Positions 15,523 through 23,906 of a stretch of DNA of 64,000 nucleotides are shown one piece after another. Source of the DNA: Leadbetterella sp035299025 (GTDB lineage: Bacteria; Bacteroidota; Bacteroidia; Cytophagales; Spirosomataceae). How positions within the stretch are numbered: position 1 is the stretch's first letter; each line of letters begins with the position of its first letter. A program made the position numbers and the translations under genes. The stretch is from positions 496,001 to 560,000 of the forward strand of contig DATGXK010000008.1 in assembly GCA_035299025.1 (NCBI GenBank). The letters are read 5' to 3'. The notes beneath the pieces were generated by a model. The model was not told where the DNA came from. It saw only the letters and a program-made list of their open reading frames with translations, and did not search any database.

Positions 15523-16305
15523 GTGAATCTAAATCTCAAAGAAAAAGTAATAATTGTCTCCGGTGGTGCCAAAGGAATTGGAGAAGGAATTGTAAGTCAA
15601 TTAGCATTAGAAGGTGCGTTTCCGGTAATTATCGGAAGAAATGCAAAAGACAACGAATTGGCTTTGGAAAAGGTAACCGTCGCCGGTGGATTTGGATTTA
15701 CCGTAGAGGCAGAACTTTCGAACCCTGACGAATGCAAAAAAGCTGTAGATGCGGTTTTAGCTCGCTTTGGAAAGATACATGGTTTGGTAAATAATGCAGG
15801 TGCCAACGACGGAATAGGCCTCGAAAATGGAGATTATGAGGGCTTTATGGCATCACTTCACCGCAACGTTGTCCATTATTATTTATTGGCGAAATATTGT
15901 TTACCATCATTGATTGAAACCAAGGGTTCAATTGTAAATGTTACCTCGAAAACTGCCGAAACGGGACAAGGAGGTACTTCAGGATATGCCGCAGCCAACG
16001 GTGCTCGCAACGCCTTAACCCGTGAGTGGGCAGTGGAATTGTTGAAGTATGGTATCCGAGTAAATTCTGTTGTGGTGGCGGAATGTTATACACCGCTTTA
16101 CGACAAATGGATAAAAACCTTGCCGAATCCTGATGAAACACTAGAGAAAATAAAGGATAAAATTCCTCTAGGTAAACGTATGACCACTGCCGAGGAATTG
16201 GCAAATATGGTGGTTTTCCTTTTGTCAAATCGCTCGAGTCATACCACAGGTCAACTCATTCATGTTGATGGTGGTTATGTGCATTTGGATAGGGCTTTGT
16301 TGTGA
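15523..16305 (+). CDS. Short-chain dehydrogenase/reductase with atypical active site
   Basis: 260 residues from a GTG start, seven bases after the Dabb stop. Classical SDR: cofactor loop SGGAKGIGEG (13-22), NNAGAND (90-96), catalytic Ser142 in NVTSK, Tyr155 in GTSGYAAANG, and C-terminal TGQLIHVDGGYVH. The lysine expected four residues after the tyrosine (YxxxK) is Asn159 (codon AAC). Overall sequence resembles sugar or fucose dehydrogenase-like SDRs of Bacteroidota. The missing lysine should lower or alter activity unless another residue substitutes. Confidence 0.85.
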   Translation: MNLNLKEKVIIVSGGAKGIGEGIVSQLALEGAFPVIIGRNAKDNELALEKVTVAGGFGFTVEAELSNPDECKKAVDAVLARFGKIHGLVNNAGANDGIGLENGDYEGFMASLHRNVVHYYLLAKYCLPSLIETKGSIVNVTSKTAETGQGGTSGYAAANGARNALTREWAVELLKYGIRVNSVVVAECYTPLYDKWIKTLPNPDETLEKIKDKIPLGKRMTTAEELANMVVFLLSNRSSHTTGQLIHVDGGYVHLDRALL

Positions 16306-16343
16306 AAAAATTAGATGGTCGGTTGGTGTCTGCACAACCGACC
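16305..16343 (-). terminator. Hairpin between convergent SDR and recF
   Basis: A 9-bp perfect stem GGTCGGTTG / CAACCGACC (16317-16343) with a 9-nt loop. On the minus strand a T-rich tract follows a few bases later; it probably terminates recF. Confidence 0.55.
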
Positions 16344-16353
16344 GCAATAAACC

Positions 16354-17418
16354 TTACCCAATCTCCAAAAACTTCACATCAATACCCTTTAATAATTCTT
16401 TGGTTCTGTTAGGGCGAGCATCTGTCAAAAAAACCTGACCAAAGACTTTGCTATCAATCATTTCTACCAATTTCTTGATTCGCTTTTCGTCTAGTTTATC
16501 GAAGATATCGTCTAACAAAAGAATAGGTTTGAAACCTTTAATTTGTGTAAGTATATCAAACTGAGCCATTCTGATAGCCATAATAAAAGCCTTTCGTTGG
16601 CCTTGCGAACCAAATTTCTTCACCGGTTTTCCTTCCATCCAAAACTCATAGTCGTCTTTGTGTATTCCTTTGGTGGTTCTCAGTGCTGCCAAATCATTGC
16701 CGATGGATTTTAGAAAAATCGCTTCAAAGTTTTCATCTGCCCACTCCGAGTTATAGTTGATTTCCACCGTTTCTCTGTTGTCGGAGAGTTCGTCAAAATG
16801 TTTCTTAAACAAGGGCAAAAACTGTGTTATGAAATTATTCCTAAGTTCAAATATTTTCCTGCCTGTTGCCAAAAGTTGATCTGAGTAAATTCTAACTAAA
16901 TCTTCGTCGAAATAATTATGCTCGGCAAACTGTTTCAGCAAACTATTTCGCTGGTCAAGTGATTTATTATAAGACAAATACAGTTTTAAATATTCTGCGT
17001 CAATCTGTGAAAGTATGCCATCAAAAAGCTTTCTTCGTATCTCACTACCATCGCGTATGAGATCTGTGTCGTCAGGAGCAATCAAAACCACAGGATATTT
17101 GCCAATGTGCTCTGAGAGTTTTTCGTAAGGTACTTTGTCATAAAAAAATGACTTCTTCCCACCTCTTTGCATAGAGCAAGTGATTAATTCCTCACCAAAA
17201 CGACCCTCAATTTGAGCAAAATCTTCGTCAAACTTTATACTCAAAGCATCCTGACTGTGAATAGAACTTTTACACAACGACAGAAAATAAACGGCATCGA
17301 GTAGATTCGTTTTGCCACTTCCATTTTTACCAACAATACAGTTCAATCCCTCCGAAAACTCATAAAATTGATTTTCGTAATTTCTAAAATTGGACAACTG
17401 GAGTTTTTGCAAATGCAT
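16354..17418 (-). CDS. recF: DNA replication and repair protein RecF
   Basis: 354 residues. N-terminal LQLSNFRNYENQ, Walker A GKNGSGKTN (about 34-42), ABC signature-like FGSQGQRKAF (about 270-280) and Walker B ILLLDDIFDKLDE. RecF is an SMC-like ATPase that loads RecA at gaps via RecOR. It is monocistronic on the minus strand, divergent from the PadR operon. Confidence 0.95.
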   Translation of the reverse strand: MHLQKLQLSNFRNYENQFYEFSEGLNCIVGKNGSGKTNLLDAVYFLSLCKSSIHSQDALSIKFDEDFAQIEGRFGEELITCSMQRGGKKSFFYDKVPYEKLSEHIGKYPVVLIAPDDTDLIRDGSEIRRKLFDGILSQIDAEYLKLYLSYNKSLDQRNSLLKQFAEHNYFDEDLVRIYSDQLLATGRKIFELRNNFITQFLPLFKKHFDELSDNRETVEINYNSEWADENFEAIFLKSIGNDLAALRTTKGIHKDDYEFWMEGKPVKKFGSQGQRKAFIMAIRMAQFDILTQIKGFKPILLLDDIFDKLDEKRIKKLVEMIDSKVFGQVFLTDARPNRTKELLKGIDVKFLEIG

Positions 17419-17506
17419 AATGACTACAAAGGTGCGGAAGAATTATGGCTTGGTCAAATTCATTTTTGATTGAAATAAATTTCATAAAAAAAAGTATACC
17501 TAATAT

Positions 17507-17536
17507 TTGGATGCATAAGAATATTATGTATGTTTG
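17507..17536 (+). promoter_or_regulatory. Promoter of the PadR/membrane-protein operon
   Basis: TTG (17507-17509), exactly 19 nt, TATGTTTG (17529-17536): a full consensus match. The PadR ATG follows 22 bases later. Confidence 0.75.
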
Positions 17537-17558
17537 TATCAAATTATATCAATTCATT

Positions 17559-17891
17559 ATGAATCAGCATCTGAAAGGCAGTTTGAGTACCATTATTCTG
17601 AAATTGTTACACGACAACGGCAGAATGTATGGTTACGAAATCACGCAAAAAGTTAAAGAACTAACCCAAGACGACATTCAGATAACCGAAGGAGCACTTT
17701 ATCCTATTCTGCATAAATTGGAAGCCGAGGAAGTTTTGACAGCCGAACTCGAAAAAGTGGATGGTCGCACAAGAAAATACTACAAAATCACGCCAAAAGG
17801 AAACGCCGTTGCAGTGGACAGAATAGCTGAGCTTAAAGCTTTTGCCGAAAATTTAAACCTAATCTTAAACCCAAAACTTAGTTTATCATGA
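17559..17891 (+). CDS. PadR-family transcriptional regulator
   Basis: 110 residues from the ATG at 17559; the longer frame upstream crosses the promoter and is rejected. The winged helix is typical of PadR: LKGSLSTIILKLLHDNGRMYGYEITQ, ITEGALYPILHKLEAEEVL, and DGRTRKYYKITPKG. It starts a unit of three genes each overlapping by four bases with two related membrane proteins. PadR proteins usually repress their own operon; an effector is not visible. Confidence 0.9.
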   Translation: MNQHLKGSLSTIILKLLHDNGRMYGYEITQKVKELTQDDIQITEGALYPILHKLEAEEVLTAELEKVDGRTRKYYKITPKGNAVAVDRIAELKAFAENLNLILNPKLSLS

Positions 17892-18640
17892 AACTGACTA
17901 ATTCACAAATAGCTGAAATAGAGAAGTATTTTAATTCTTGTGAACTTACATTCAAAGAATTCTATGATGAAATGTTCGATCATTTCTGCTCTGAAATAGA
18001 GTATAAAATGAATGAAAGTAAATCGTTTGAGGAATCATTTAATGAGGTCCATGAAAATTTTGATTCCTACAAACAGAAAGTTAGGCTTGGCGAAATCTCA
18101 GAATTTTACGGCTTAAAAGCCTTAGAATATCAACAAGCAATGTGTTTCGACAGAAACATTAAAACAGAGTATTTCAAAAGTTTAGCTAATAATTTTTTAA
18201 CTTCAAAAATACTAATCTGGTTACTTATCGGTCTGTTAATCTTTAAGTTTTTGCCATACGCAGCCATCAATTTCAAATTAAATAGCCTAGGGTCTTTTAC
18301 ACAAGGGTTCAGTATCCCCTTAAATATTTTTTTAGCCGCATTCATTATTGAAAAAACCAATTTAGTTGAGGCATTTAAACACTCAACATTAAGTTCGTTG
18401 TTTTCTACCAAAAGGAGGGTATTTACAGATTATTCCCTGAAAACCGTATCGGTATTTAAAATAGTCCTAATACCTATTTCTACTTTGATTTTTATCATCC
18501 AGTTTGTTACACTATTTGAAATTCAAATGGATAAAGTAAGTCAGAGCATAGTATTTACGTTGACTATTCTAATGTTATCAACCACATTAAATTTTTTCAT
18601 AGAAAAGAAAATTTTAAACTTTAAAATATTCAAAGCATGA
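17888..18640 (+). CDS. Membrane protein with helical N-terminal domain (HAAS-like), PadR-linked
   Basis: 250 residues. Residues about 1-95 are a soluble, helical, acidic domain (QIAEIEKYFNS, FDHFCSEIEYKMNES) resembling the HAAS/DUF1700-type domains found next to PadR regulators. Four membrane helices follow (about 103-120, 132-155, 190-212, 220-240) and a basic tail. The downstream gene codes for a related protein. Start ATG overlaps the PadR stop by four bases. Function unknown. Confidence 0.7.
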   Translation: MKLTNSQIAEIEKYFNSCELTFKEFYDEMFDHFCSEIEYKMNESKSFEESFNEVHENFDSYKQKVRLGEISEFYGLKALEYQQAMCFDRNIKTEYFKSLANNFLTSKILIWLLIGLLIFKFLPYAAINFKLNSLGSFTQGFSIPLNIFLAAFIIEKTNLVEAFKHSTLSSLFSTKRRVFTDYSLKTVSVFKIVLIPISTLIFIIQFVTLFEIQMDKVSQSIVFTLTILMLSTTLNFFIEKKILNFKIFKA

Positions 18641-19305
18641 CCCTTACAGTTACCGAAATCCAAAAAATCGAAAACTTCGTAAAAGCAAAATACGTAGAAT
18701 ATCATGATATTCAATTAGAACTGGTAGATCATCTTGCGTCAGCCATAGAGGCGGAATTGGAACAATTTCCCAACCAAGATTTCGAAAAAGTACTACTTTC
18801 AAAATATAAAAACTTCGGTTTGTTTGGCTTCTCAGACTTCGTCACTGAAAGAGCCAAAGCCGCTTATTCAGAAAGTCGTAAAAAATATTGGAAGCACTTT
18901 TTTGAGTTCTTCAAACTTCCAAAACTTGTTTACACACTCCTGGTGTTAACATTGACATTCCTCATTTTAAGTAATTTACAATTCAACCTTTACAAATACT
19001 TCGTGCTGCCCTACTTTCTAATTACAGCATTGGCGGCAGTTGTAATATTGTTCAAAATGAAACGTGAAGAAAAACTAAAATTAATCCAAAAAAAATATCA
19101 ACCCCTCTGGATTTCAATGAGTGGCTCCATTCTAAATCTCAATAATCTGATATTGAGCGAAAGTTTCAAAAACGCCCTTTTTACTAATCCTTATTTTATT
19201 TCCTTTATTTGCACACTTTCACTGATTGGCACATGGGCCGAGCTCTCCACCCACAAACAAATACACGAAAAACTTCGTTATCAGTATCCAGAGGCATTCA
19301 AATAA
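18637..19305 (+). CDS. Second PadR-linked membrane protein, paralogue of the preceding
   Basis: 222 residues. The N-terminal domain (TEIQKIENFVKAKYVEYHDI, ELVDHLASAIEAELEQ) aligns with that of the preceding protein at the same positions. After it come at least three hydrophobic segments (about 94-112, 116-136, 182-202). Coupled by a four-base overlap. The pair probably forms a hetero-oligomeric membrane complex controlled by the PadR regulator; this is inferred from paralogy and coupling only. Confidence 0.65.
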   Translation: MTLTVTEIQKIENFVKAKYVEYHDIQLELVDHLASAIEAELEQFPNQDFEKVLLSKYKNFGLFGFSDFVTERAKAAYSESRKKYWKHFFEFFKLPKLVYTLLVLTLTFLILSNLQFNLYKYFVLPYFLITALAAVVILFKMKREEKLKLIQKKYQPLWISMSGSILNLNNLILSESFKNALFTNPYFISFICTLSLIGTWAELSTHKQIHEKLRYQYPEAFK

Positions 19306-19317
19306 ACAAAAATATCC

Positions 19318-19602
19318 ATGGAAATTACGAAAATTCAAATCGAGGAGTTAACCAAAACAGATTGGAAAATTACTGATGGAAAACTTCACAAACTATTCAA
19401 TTTCAAAAACTACACTGATGTGATTAATTTCACCAAGAAGGTGTTTGAAACAGTAGAAAAACACAACCATCATCCTGAAATTGTTGTCAACTACAGCCAA
19501 GTAGAGATTTCTGTAAACAACCACGAAGAGAAAAATATATCAGACAAATGCTATCTTTTGGCCAAAGACATAGATTTTATCAATAATATTCCTTCTATTT
19601 AG
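19318..19602 (+). CDS. Pterin-4a-carbinolamine dehydratase (PCD/DCoH family)
   Basis: 94 residues, the normal length. The family signature is present: VEKHNHHPEIVVNYSQVEI (about 45-63), with both histidines and the proline, followed by VNNHE in place of the more usual L-T-T-H. The enzyme dehydrates 4a-hydroxytetrahydrobiopterin during recycling of the cofactor of aromatic amino acid hydroxylases; some members act in pterin-molybdenum metabolism. No hydroxylase is nearby. It starts 12 bases after the membrane-protein operon. Confidence 0.85.
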   Translation: MEITKIQIEELTKTDWKITDGKLHKLFNFKNYTDVINFTKKVFETVEKHNHHPEIVVNYSQVEISVNNHEEKNISDKCYLLAKDIDFINNIPSI

Positions 19603-19612
19603 TTTTAATCCT

Positions 19613-19620
19613 TATTTTTG
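19613..19620 (+). promoter_or_regulatory. -7 element upstream of pdhA
   Basis: TATTTTTG, 29 bases before the pdhA ATG. No TTG at the ideal distance, so only half of the promoter is recognisable. Confidence 0.35.
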
Positions 19621-19649
19621 CAATCCAAAAAATTCTAAGCGAAAACTTT

Positions 19650-20669
19650 ATGGCAACCAGCAAAAAGAAAGAGGCAGCTCAAGTGAAATACACAAAAGAA
19701 CAGTATATCTTTTGGTACGAAACTATGCAATTGCAACGCAAGTTTGAAGAAAAAGCAGGCCAACTCTACGGCCAACAAAAAATCAGAGGTTTCTGTCATT
19801 TATATATAGGTCAAGAAGCTTGTTCTTCTGGAGCAGTTTCAGCTCTCGAAAAAGGCGATAAATACATAACGGCCTACCGCGACCACGGCCATCCTTTGGT
19901 TCTAGGTACTGACCCAGGAAAAATAATGGCTGAGCTTTATGGCAAAGCGACAGGTACAACCAAAGGCAAAGGCGGCTCTATGCACATTTTCGACAAAGAA
20001 GTTGGGTTTGTTGGAGGCCACGGAATAGTGGGGGCTCAGATTCCAATGGGTGCTGGTTTGGGTTTTGCTGAGAAATATTTGAACACAGGCAAAGTTTGTA
20101 TTTGCTATTTTGGTGATGGTGCCACCCGCCAAGGAGCATTGCACGAAGCCTTCAATATGGCCATGACCTGGAAAATACCTACAATCTTTGTGGTAGAAAA
20201 CAACGGCTACGCCATGGGTACTTCTGTAGAAAGAACCTCAAACGTAAGAGAACTCTACACATTAGCCGAGGCTTATGATATGCCTGCCGAGCCTGTGGAC
20301 GCCATGGACGTAGAAATAGTGCACGAAGCAGTGGGTAGAGCGGCGGAAAGAGCCAGAAAAGGCGATGGCCCTACTTTCTTAGAATTCAAAACATACAGAT
20401 TCAGAGGTCATTCGATGTCTGACCCTCAGAAATATCGTACCAAAGAAGAAGTAGCCGAATGGAAACAAAGAGATCCAATAGAGCTAATAAAAGACAGAAT
20501 TTTGTCGCAGAAAATAGCATCCGAAGAAGAACTGAATACGATTGATGCAAAAATCAAAACCCAGGTAGACCAAGCCGTTCAGTTTGCAGAAGAATCTCCT
20601 TGGCCTAAACCAGAAGAAGCATTCGAGGATATCTACGTACAAGCTGATTATCCTTTCTTGAGAGAATAA
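19650..20669 (+). CDS. pdhA: Pyruvate dehydrogenase E1 component, alpha subunit
   Basis: 339 residues. E1-alpha features: QLYGQQKIRGFCHLYIGQEA, the HGHPL/GGSMH region, and the thiamine diphosphate motif GDGATRQGALHEA with NN 26 residues later, followed by the phosphorylation-loop-like YRFRGHSMSDPQKYR. With E1-beta it decarboxylates pyruvate and passes acetyl groups to E2. E1-beta and E2 are not adjacent here, which is usual in Bacteroidota. A terminator follows directly. Confidence 0.95.
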   Translation: MATSKKKEAAQVKYTKEQYIFWYETMQLQRKFEEKAGQLYGQQKIRGFCHLYIGQEACSSGAVSALEKGDKYITAYRDHGHPLVLGTDPGKIMAELYGKATGTTKGKGGSMHIFDKEVGFVGGHGIVGAQIPMGAGLGFAEKYLNTGKVCICYFGDGATRQGALHEAFNMAMTWKIPTIFVVENNGYAMGTSVERTSNVRELYTLAEAYDMPAEPVDAMDVEIVHEAVGRAAERARKGDGPTFLEFKTYRFRGHSMSDPQKYRTKEEVAEWKQRDPIELIKDRILSQKIASEEELNTIDAKIKTQVDQAVQFAEESPWPKPEEAFEDIYVQADYPFLRE

Positions 20670-20680
20670 AAAAATTATCA

Positions 20681-20707
20681 AAAGGCCGTTTTTACGGTCT
20701 TTTTTTA
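20681..20707 (+). terminator. Terminator of pdhA
   Basis: 9-bp stem AAAGGCCGT / ACGGTCTTT (with G-U pair) and a run of seven or eight T, 12 bases after the pdhA stop. Confidence 0.85.
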
Positions 20708-20769
20708 TGCCAAAAGTCTTTTGGCACATTTTTTAGGAGTATTTATACAAATCTTATGAAGGTTTTTCA

Positions 20770-20777
20770 TAAATTTG
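20770..20777 (+). promoter_or_regulatory. -7 element of the TPR gene
   Basis: TAAATTTG, 28 bases before the ATG at 20806; the -33 part is not convincing. Confidence 0.4.
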
Positions 20778-20805
20778 CACTCCAAAAATTTTGAACAACA
20801 AAAAA

Positions 20806-21501
20806 ATGGCTGAAAAAGAGAATAAAGGAATAGATATTATAGAAAATGCTGACGCACTTAAAAAAGAGTTTTTTAAGTATGAAGGTCTTTTAGAAAAGAA
20901 CTCAAAAATACTAACTTATATCGGCGGTGCAATCATAGCAGTCGTGGCCCTATATTTCGGATACAAATACTATTCTGATAGTCAAGAAAAAGAAGCTCAA
21001 GTGGCTCTTTACGATGCAGTCTTCTCTTTTGAGGCTGACTCTCTAAACCAAGCACTTAAAGGAAAAGGCGGCAACGAGGGTCTTCTTTCTGTTGCAGACA
21101 ACTACAGCGGCACGAAGGCGGGTAAATTGGCGAGTCTTTATGCAGGTATAGCTTTGATGAAACAAGCTAAATATGCAGAAGCCATAGAGAGATTGGATAA
21201 GTTTTCATCTGATGACCAAGTACTTCAAGCAAGAGCTTATGCTCTAATAGCAGACTGCTACATGGAAACCAAAAAAGTGGAAGATGCCATATCTTACTAC
21301 GAAAAAGCCTCTAACCACAAGCCGAACAAATTCTCTACGCCGGGTTACATGATGAAATGGGCAGGAGCACTTACTGAAGCAAAAAAAACGAAAGAAGCCG
21401 CAGAAGTTTATACAGACATTATAAACAAATATCCTACGGGTACAGAAACTCTTTTGGCTAAAAAGTATAAATCGAGATTAGAAACCGAAATTGGCGAATA
21501 A
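20806..21501 (+). CDS. Membrane-anchored tetratricopeptide protein (YfgM/BamD-like)
   Basis: 231 residues from the ATG at 20806 (an upstream TTG at 20791 is rejected). Cytoplasmic N-terminus, one membrane helix at about 38-58 (ILTYIGGAIIAVVALYFGY), then TPR-like helices in the periplasm (AGIALMKQAKYAEAIERLDKF, ALIADCYMETKKVEDAISYYEKA, AGALTEAKKTKEAAEVYTDI). Topology and repeats resemble YfgM, which links SecYEG to periplasmic chaperones. Its position just before ribH is common in Bacteroidota. Specific function unknown. Confidence 0.8.
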   Translation: MAEKENKGIDIIENADALKKEFFKYEGLLEKNSKILTYIGGAIIAVVALYFGYKYYSDSQEKEAQVALYDAVFSFEADSLNQALKGKGGNEGLLSVADNYSGTKAGKLASLYAGIALMKQAKYAEAIERLDKFSSDDQVLQARAYALIADCYMETKKVEDAISYYEKASNHKPNKFSTPGYMMKWAGALTEAKKTKEAAEVYTDIINKYPTGTETLLAKKYKSRLETEIGE

Positions 21502-21525
21502 CCGAGATTTAAAATATTAAAAATC

Positions 21526-21558
21526 AAAGGGATAAGCCATGTGGTTTATCCCTTTTTT
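21526..21558 (+). terminator. Terminator between the TPR gene and ribH
   Basis: A 10-bp perfect stem AAAGGGATAA / TTATCCCTTT (21526-21555) with a 10-nt loop and a T run. It implies a separate promoter for ribH or partial read-through. Confidence 0.8.
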
Positions 21559-21579
21559 GTATCAATTATATAAAGAATC

Positions 21580-22059
21580 ATGTCGTCTGCTCATAAGAAC
21601 CTAAGTATTTTCAAAACCGAAAACCTGCCTGACATTAGTTGGAAAAAATTTGCTGTAATTGTAGCGGAGTGGAACGACGATGTCACAGAACCTTTGGCTC
21701 AAGGAGCAATTGATACACTTCTAAAATATGGTGCAAAAGAATCTAATATTCTGAAAGTTTACGTACCGGGAAGTTTTGAGTTGAGTTATGGTTCACAGGT
21801 ATATGCTCAAAAAGAAGACATTGATGCAGTTATTGCTATTGGCTGTGTGATTCAGGGAGAAACCAAACACAATGATTATATCAACCATGCGGTGGCTGGT
21901 GGATTAACTGAAGTCTCATTGAAATATAACAAGCCTGTGATTTTTGGGGTACTAACCCCCAATACACATCAACAAGCCCTAGACAGAGCCGGTGGAATTC
22001 ATGGCAACAAAGGTGATGAAGCCGCAATTACGGCTATTAAGATGTTGGGTTTGGTATAA
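21580..22059 (+). CDS. ribH: 6,7-dimethyl-8-ribityllumazine synthase
   Basis: 159 residues, complete. Motifs VAEWNDDVTEPLAQGAID (first substrate site), VPGSFELSYGS, IGCVIQGETKHNDYINHAV (catalytic His) and PVIFGVLTPNTHQQALDRAGG. It condenses the ribitylaminouracil intermediate with dihydroxybutanone phosphate in riboflavin synthesis and normally assembles into icosahedra or pentamers. No other rib gene is near. Confidence 0.97.
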   Translation: MSSAHKNLSIFKTENLPDISWKKFAVIVAEWNDDVTEPLAQGAIDTLLKYGAKESNILKVYVPGSFELSYGSQVYAQKEDIDAVIAIGCVIQGETKHNDYINHAVAGGLTEVSLKYNKPVIFGVLTPNTHQQALDRAGGIHGNKGDEAAITAIKMLGLV

Positions 22060-22062
22060 AAA

Positions 22063-22105
22063 TTCTGTGTCGCTCTGTGCAAAACCCCGTGACACTCTGT
22101 GGTAA
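22063..22105 (+). repeat. Short-period CTCTGTG repeat before the aspartate kinase gene
   Basis: Degenerate 10-12 base units in the spacer: TTCTGTGTCG, CTCTGTGCAA, CCCCGTGACA, CTCTGTGGTA. It ends about 25 bases before the kinase ATG. Comparable in placement to the elements before trpF and trpB. Confidence 0.55.
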
Positions 22106-22129
22106 AAGAAAAAAATATAACTATATAAT

Positions 22130-23461
22130 ATGCAAGTTTGGAAATTTGGCGGCACTTCGGTAGGAAAGCCAGAAAGAATGAAATCAATTAGAAGCCTTGT
22201 TACTGAAGATAAAACAAGGAAAATTGTAGTATTATCAGCATTGTCTGGCACCACAAATGGTCTTTTGGCTATTGGAGAGGCCATTAAGCAACACAAAAAC
22301 GAAGAAGCTTTTGAGGCTATTTCAACTCTTAAAAAACACTATCAAACTTTCATAGAAGAACTTTACACCACTCCCGAGGGCTTGGCTAAAGGTCAAAAAA
22401 TCATCGACACCGAATTTGATTTCATCACTTCTTTGGTAAGTATCAATCCCTTTACATTAAAACAAGATAAAGAACTGGTAGCCCAAGGCGAAATCCTTTC
22501 TACCCAAATGTTTGCCACATATCTTGAAGAAGTTGGAGACAGTGTAGTATTGATTCCAGCACTTGATTTCATGCGTATCGATGCCGACAATGAGCCCGAA
22601 CTTGCGGTAATAGAAGAAAAACTAGGCCATTTGTTGTCTAAACAAACCGATAAGCAAATCATTGTAACTCAAGGATTCATTTGCAGAAACCCGCGTGGCG
22701 AGGTTGACAACCTAAAACGTGGCGGCTCAGATTACACTGCTTCATTGATAGGTGGAGCCACGGTTTCTGACGAAATACAAATATGGACCGATATAGACGG
22801 CATGCACAACAACGATCCGAGGATTGTAAAGCGTACGTTCCCTGTGCGTGAGTTGAGTTTTGAAGAAGCTGCTGAGTTGGCATATTTCGGAGCGAAAATC
22901 CTCCACCCAAGTACCATAACGCCAGCTAAAATGAAAGGCGTACCGGTAAGATTGAAAAACACCATGGAGCCCAACGCTCCAGGAACTTTGATCAAATCGG
23001 AGGTTTCGCATACATCTGAAATTACGGCGATCGCTGCCAAAGATAACATTACAGCCATTTACATTCATTCTACCAGAATGCTAAATGCCTATGGATTTTT
23101 GAGAAAAGTATTCGAGGTTTTTGAAAAATATAAAACCCCTGTGGATATGATTACGACTTCAGAAGTTTCGGTGGCTGTAACGATAGACAATACCGAAAAT
23201 TTAGATAAGATCACGGAAGAGCTTAATCAAATCGCTGACCTTGAGCCGCATGATTTCAACCAAAGTATCATTTGTATCGTGGGGAATTTCATGGCAGACA
23301 AAGCCGGTATAGCCATAAACGTGATGAACGCCTTGAAAGATATTCCGGTAAGAATGATAGCCTATGGTGCATCAGAACACAATATGTCGCTCCTAGTGGA
23401 CACAAAACACAAAAATGCAGCATTGGAAGCATTGAATGAGGGATTGTTTAAATTTGAATAA
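22130..23461 (+). CDS. lysC: Aspartate kinase, monofunctional
   Basis: 443 residues. The kinase domain starts WKFGGTSVGKPERM (4-17), then VVLSALSGTTNGLL, VTQGFICRNPRGEV, GGSDYTASLIGG and WTDIDGMHNNDPRIV. Two ACT domains fill the C-terminus (from about 310: ITAIYIHSTRMLNAYGFLRKVFEVF). It phosphorylates aspartate at the head of lysine, threonine and methionine synthesis; the ACT domains usually mediate end-product inhibition. No homoserine dehydrogenase is fused. The next gene starts one base after its stop. Confidence 0.93.
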   Translation: MQVWKFGGTSVGKPERMKSIRSLVTEDKTRKIVVLSALSGTTNGLLAIGEAIKQHKNEEAFEAISTLKKHYQTFIEELYTTPEGLAKGQKIIDTEFDFITSLVSINPFTLKQDKELVAQGEILSTQMFATYLEEVGDSVVLIPALDFMRIDADNEPELAVIEEKLGHLLSKQTDKQIIVTQGFICRNPRGEVDNLKRGGSDYTASLIGGATVSDEIQIWTDIDGMHNNDPRIVKRTFPVRELSFEEAAELAYFGAKILHPSTITPAKMKGVPVRLKNTMEPNAPGTLIKSEVSHTSEITAIAAKDNITAIYIHSTRMLNAYGFLRKVFEVFEKYKTPVDMITTSEVSVAVTIDNTENLDKITEELNQIADLEPHDFNQSIICIVGNFMADKAGIAINVMNALKDIPVRMIAYGASEHNMSLLVDTKHKNAALEALNEGLFKFE

Positions 23462-23462
23462 A

Positions 23463-23906
23463 ATGCAAAACTCACTTTCTGCTGTTTTCGAAAAAGATCT
23501 CATTCGGCTAAAATCCGAAATTGAGGCCTACGCAGATGAAGAAAAACTTTGGATTAAAGCCGAAGGCATCAACAATTCGGCAGGAAACTTATGTTTGCAC
23601 ATATTGGGAAATTTGAACAATTACATCGGAGCAATTTTGGGAAATAGCGGATACATAAGAAACAGGCCGGCAGAGTTTTCTGAAAAAACCTCAAAAGATT
23701 TTCTTATAAAATCTCTCGAACAAACCATAGAAATGGTATCCAGAACTATTTCAAATTTAGATTCCGAAGTTTTAAATCAAACATACCCCGATAATGTATT
23801 TGGCCATGAAATGAAAACAGACTATTTCCTGATTCATCTTTTGGGCCATCTCAATTATCATTTAGGACAAATAAATTATCATAGAAGAATATTATGTTAC
23901 AACTGA
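23463..23906 (+). CDS. DinB-like (DUF1572-type) four-helix protein
   Basis: 147 residues from the ATG at 23463. Helical bundle with the three metal-binding-type histidine positions of the DinB/YfiT superfamily: LCLHILGNLNNYIGAILG (about 41-58) and LIHLLGHLNYHLGQINYHRR near the end. Many members bind a divalent metal and some are thiol-dependent transferases; this one is unassigned. One base separates it from lysC, and its 3' end overlaps serS by 13 bases. Confidence 0.8.
   Translation: MQNSLSAVFEKDLIRLKSEIEAYADEEKLWIKAEGINNSAGNLCLHILGNLNNYIGAILGNSGYIRNRPAEFSEKTSKDFLIKSLEQTIEMVSRTISNLDSEVLNQTYPDNVFGHEMKTDYFLIHLLGHLNYHLGQINYHRRILCYN

Noticed and set aside
17445..17558. N-terminal extension of the PadR regulator
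   Set aside because: It would be translated across the consensus promoter at 17507-17536; the PadR domain begins right after the ATG at 17559.
20791..20805. TTG start of the TPR gene five codons upstream
   Set aside because: ATG at 20806 follows at once and fits better; no family evidence for the extra residues.
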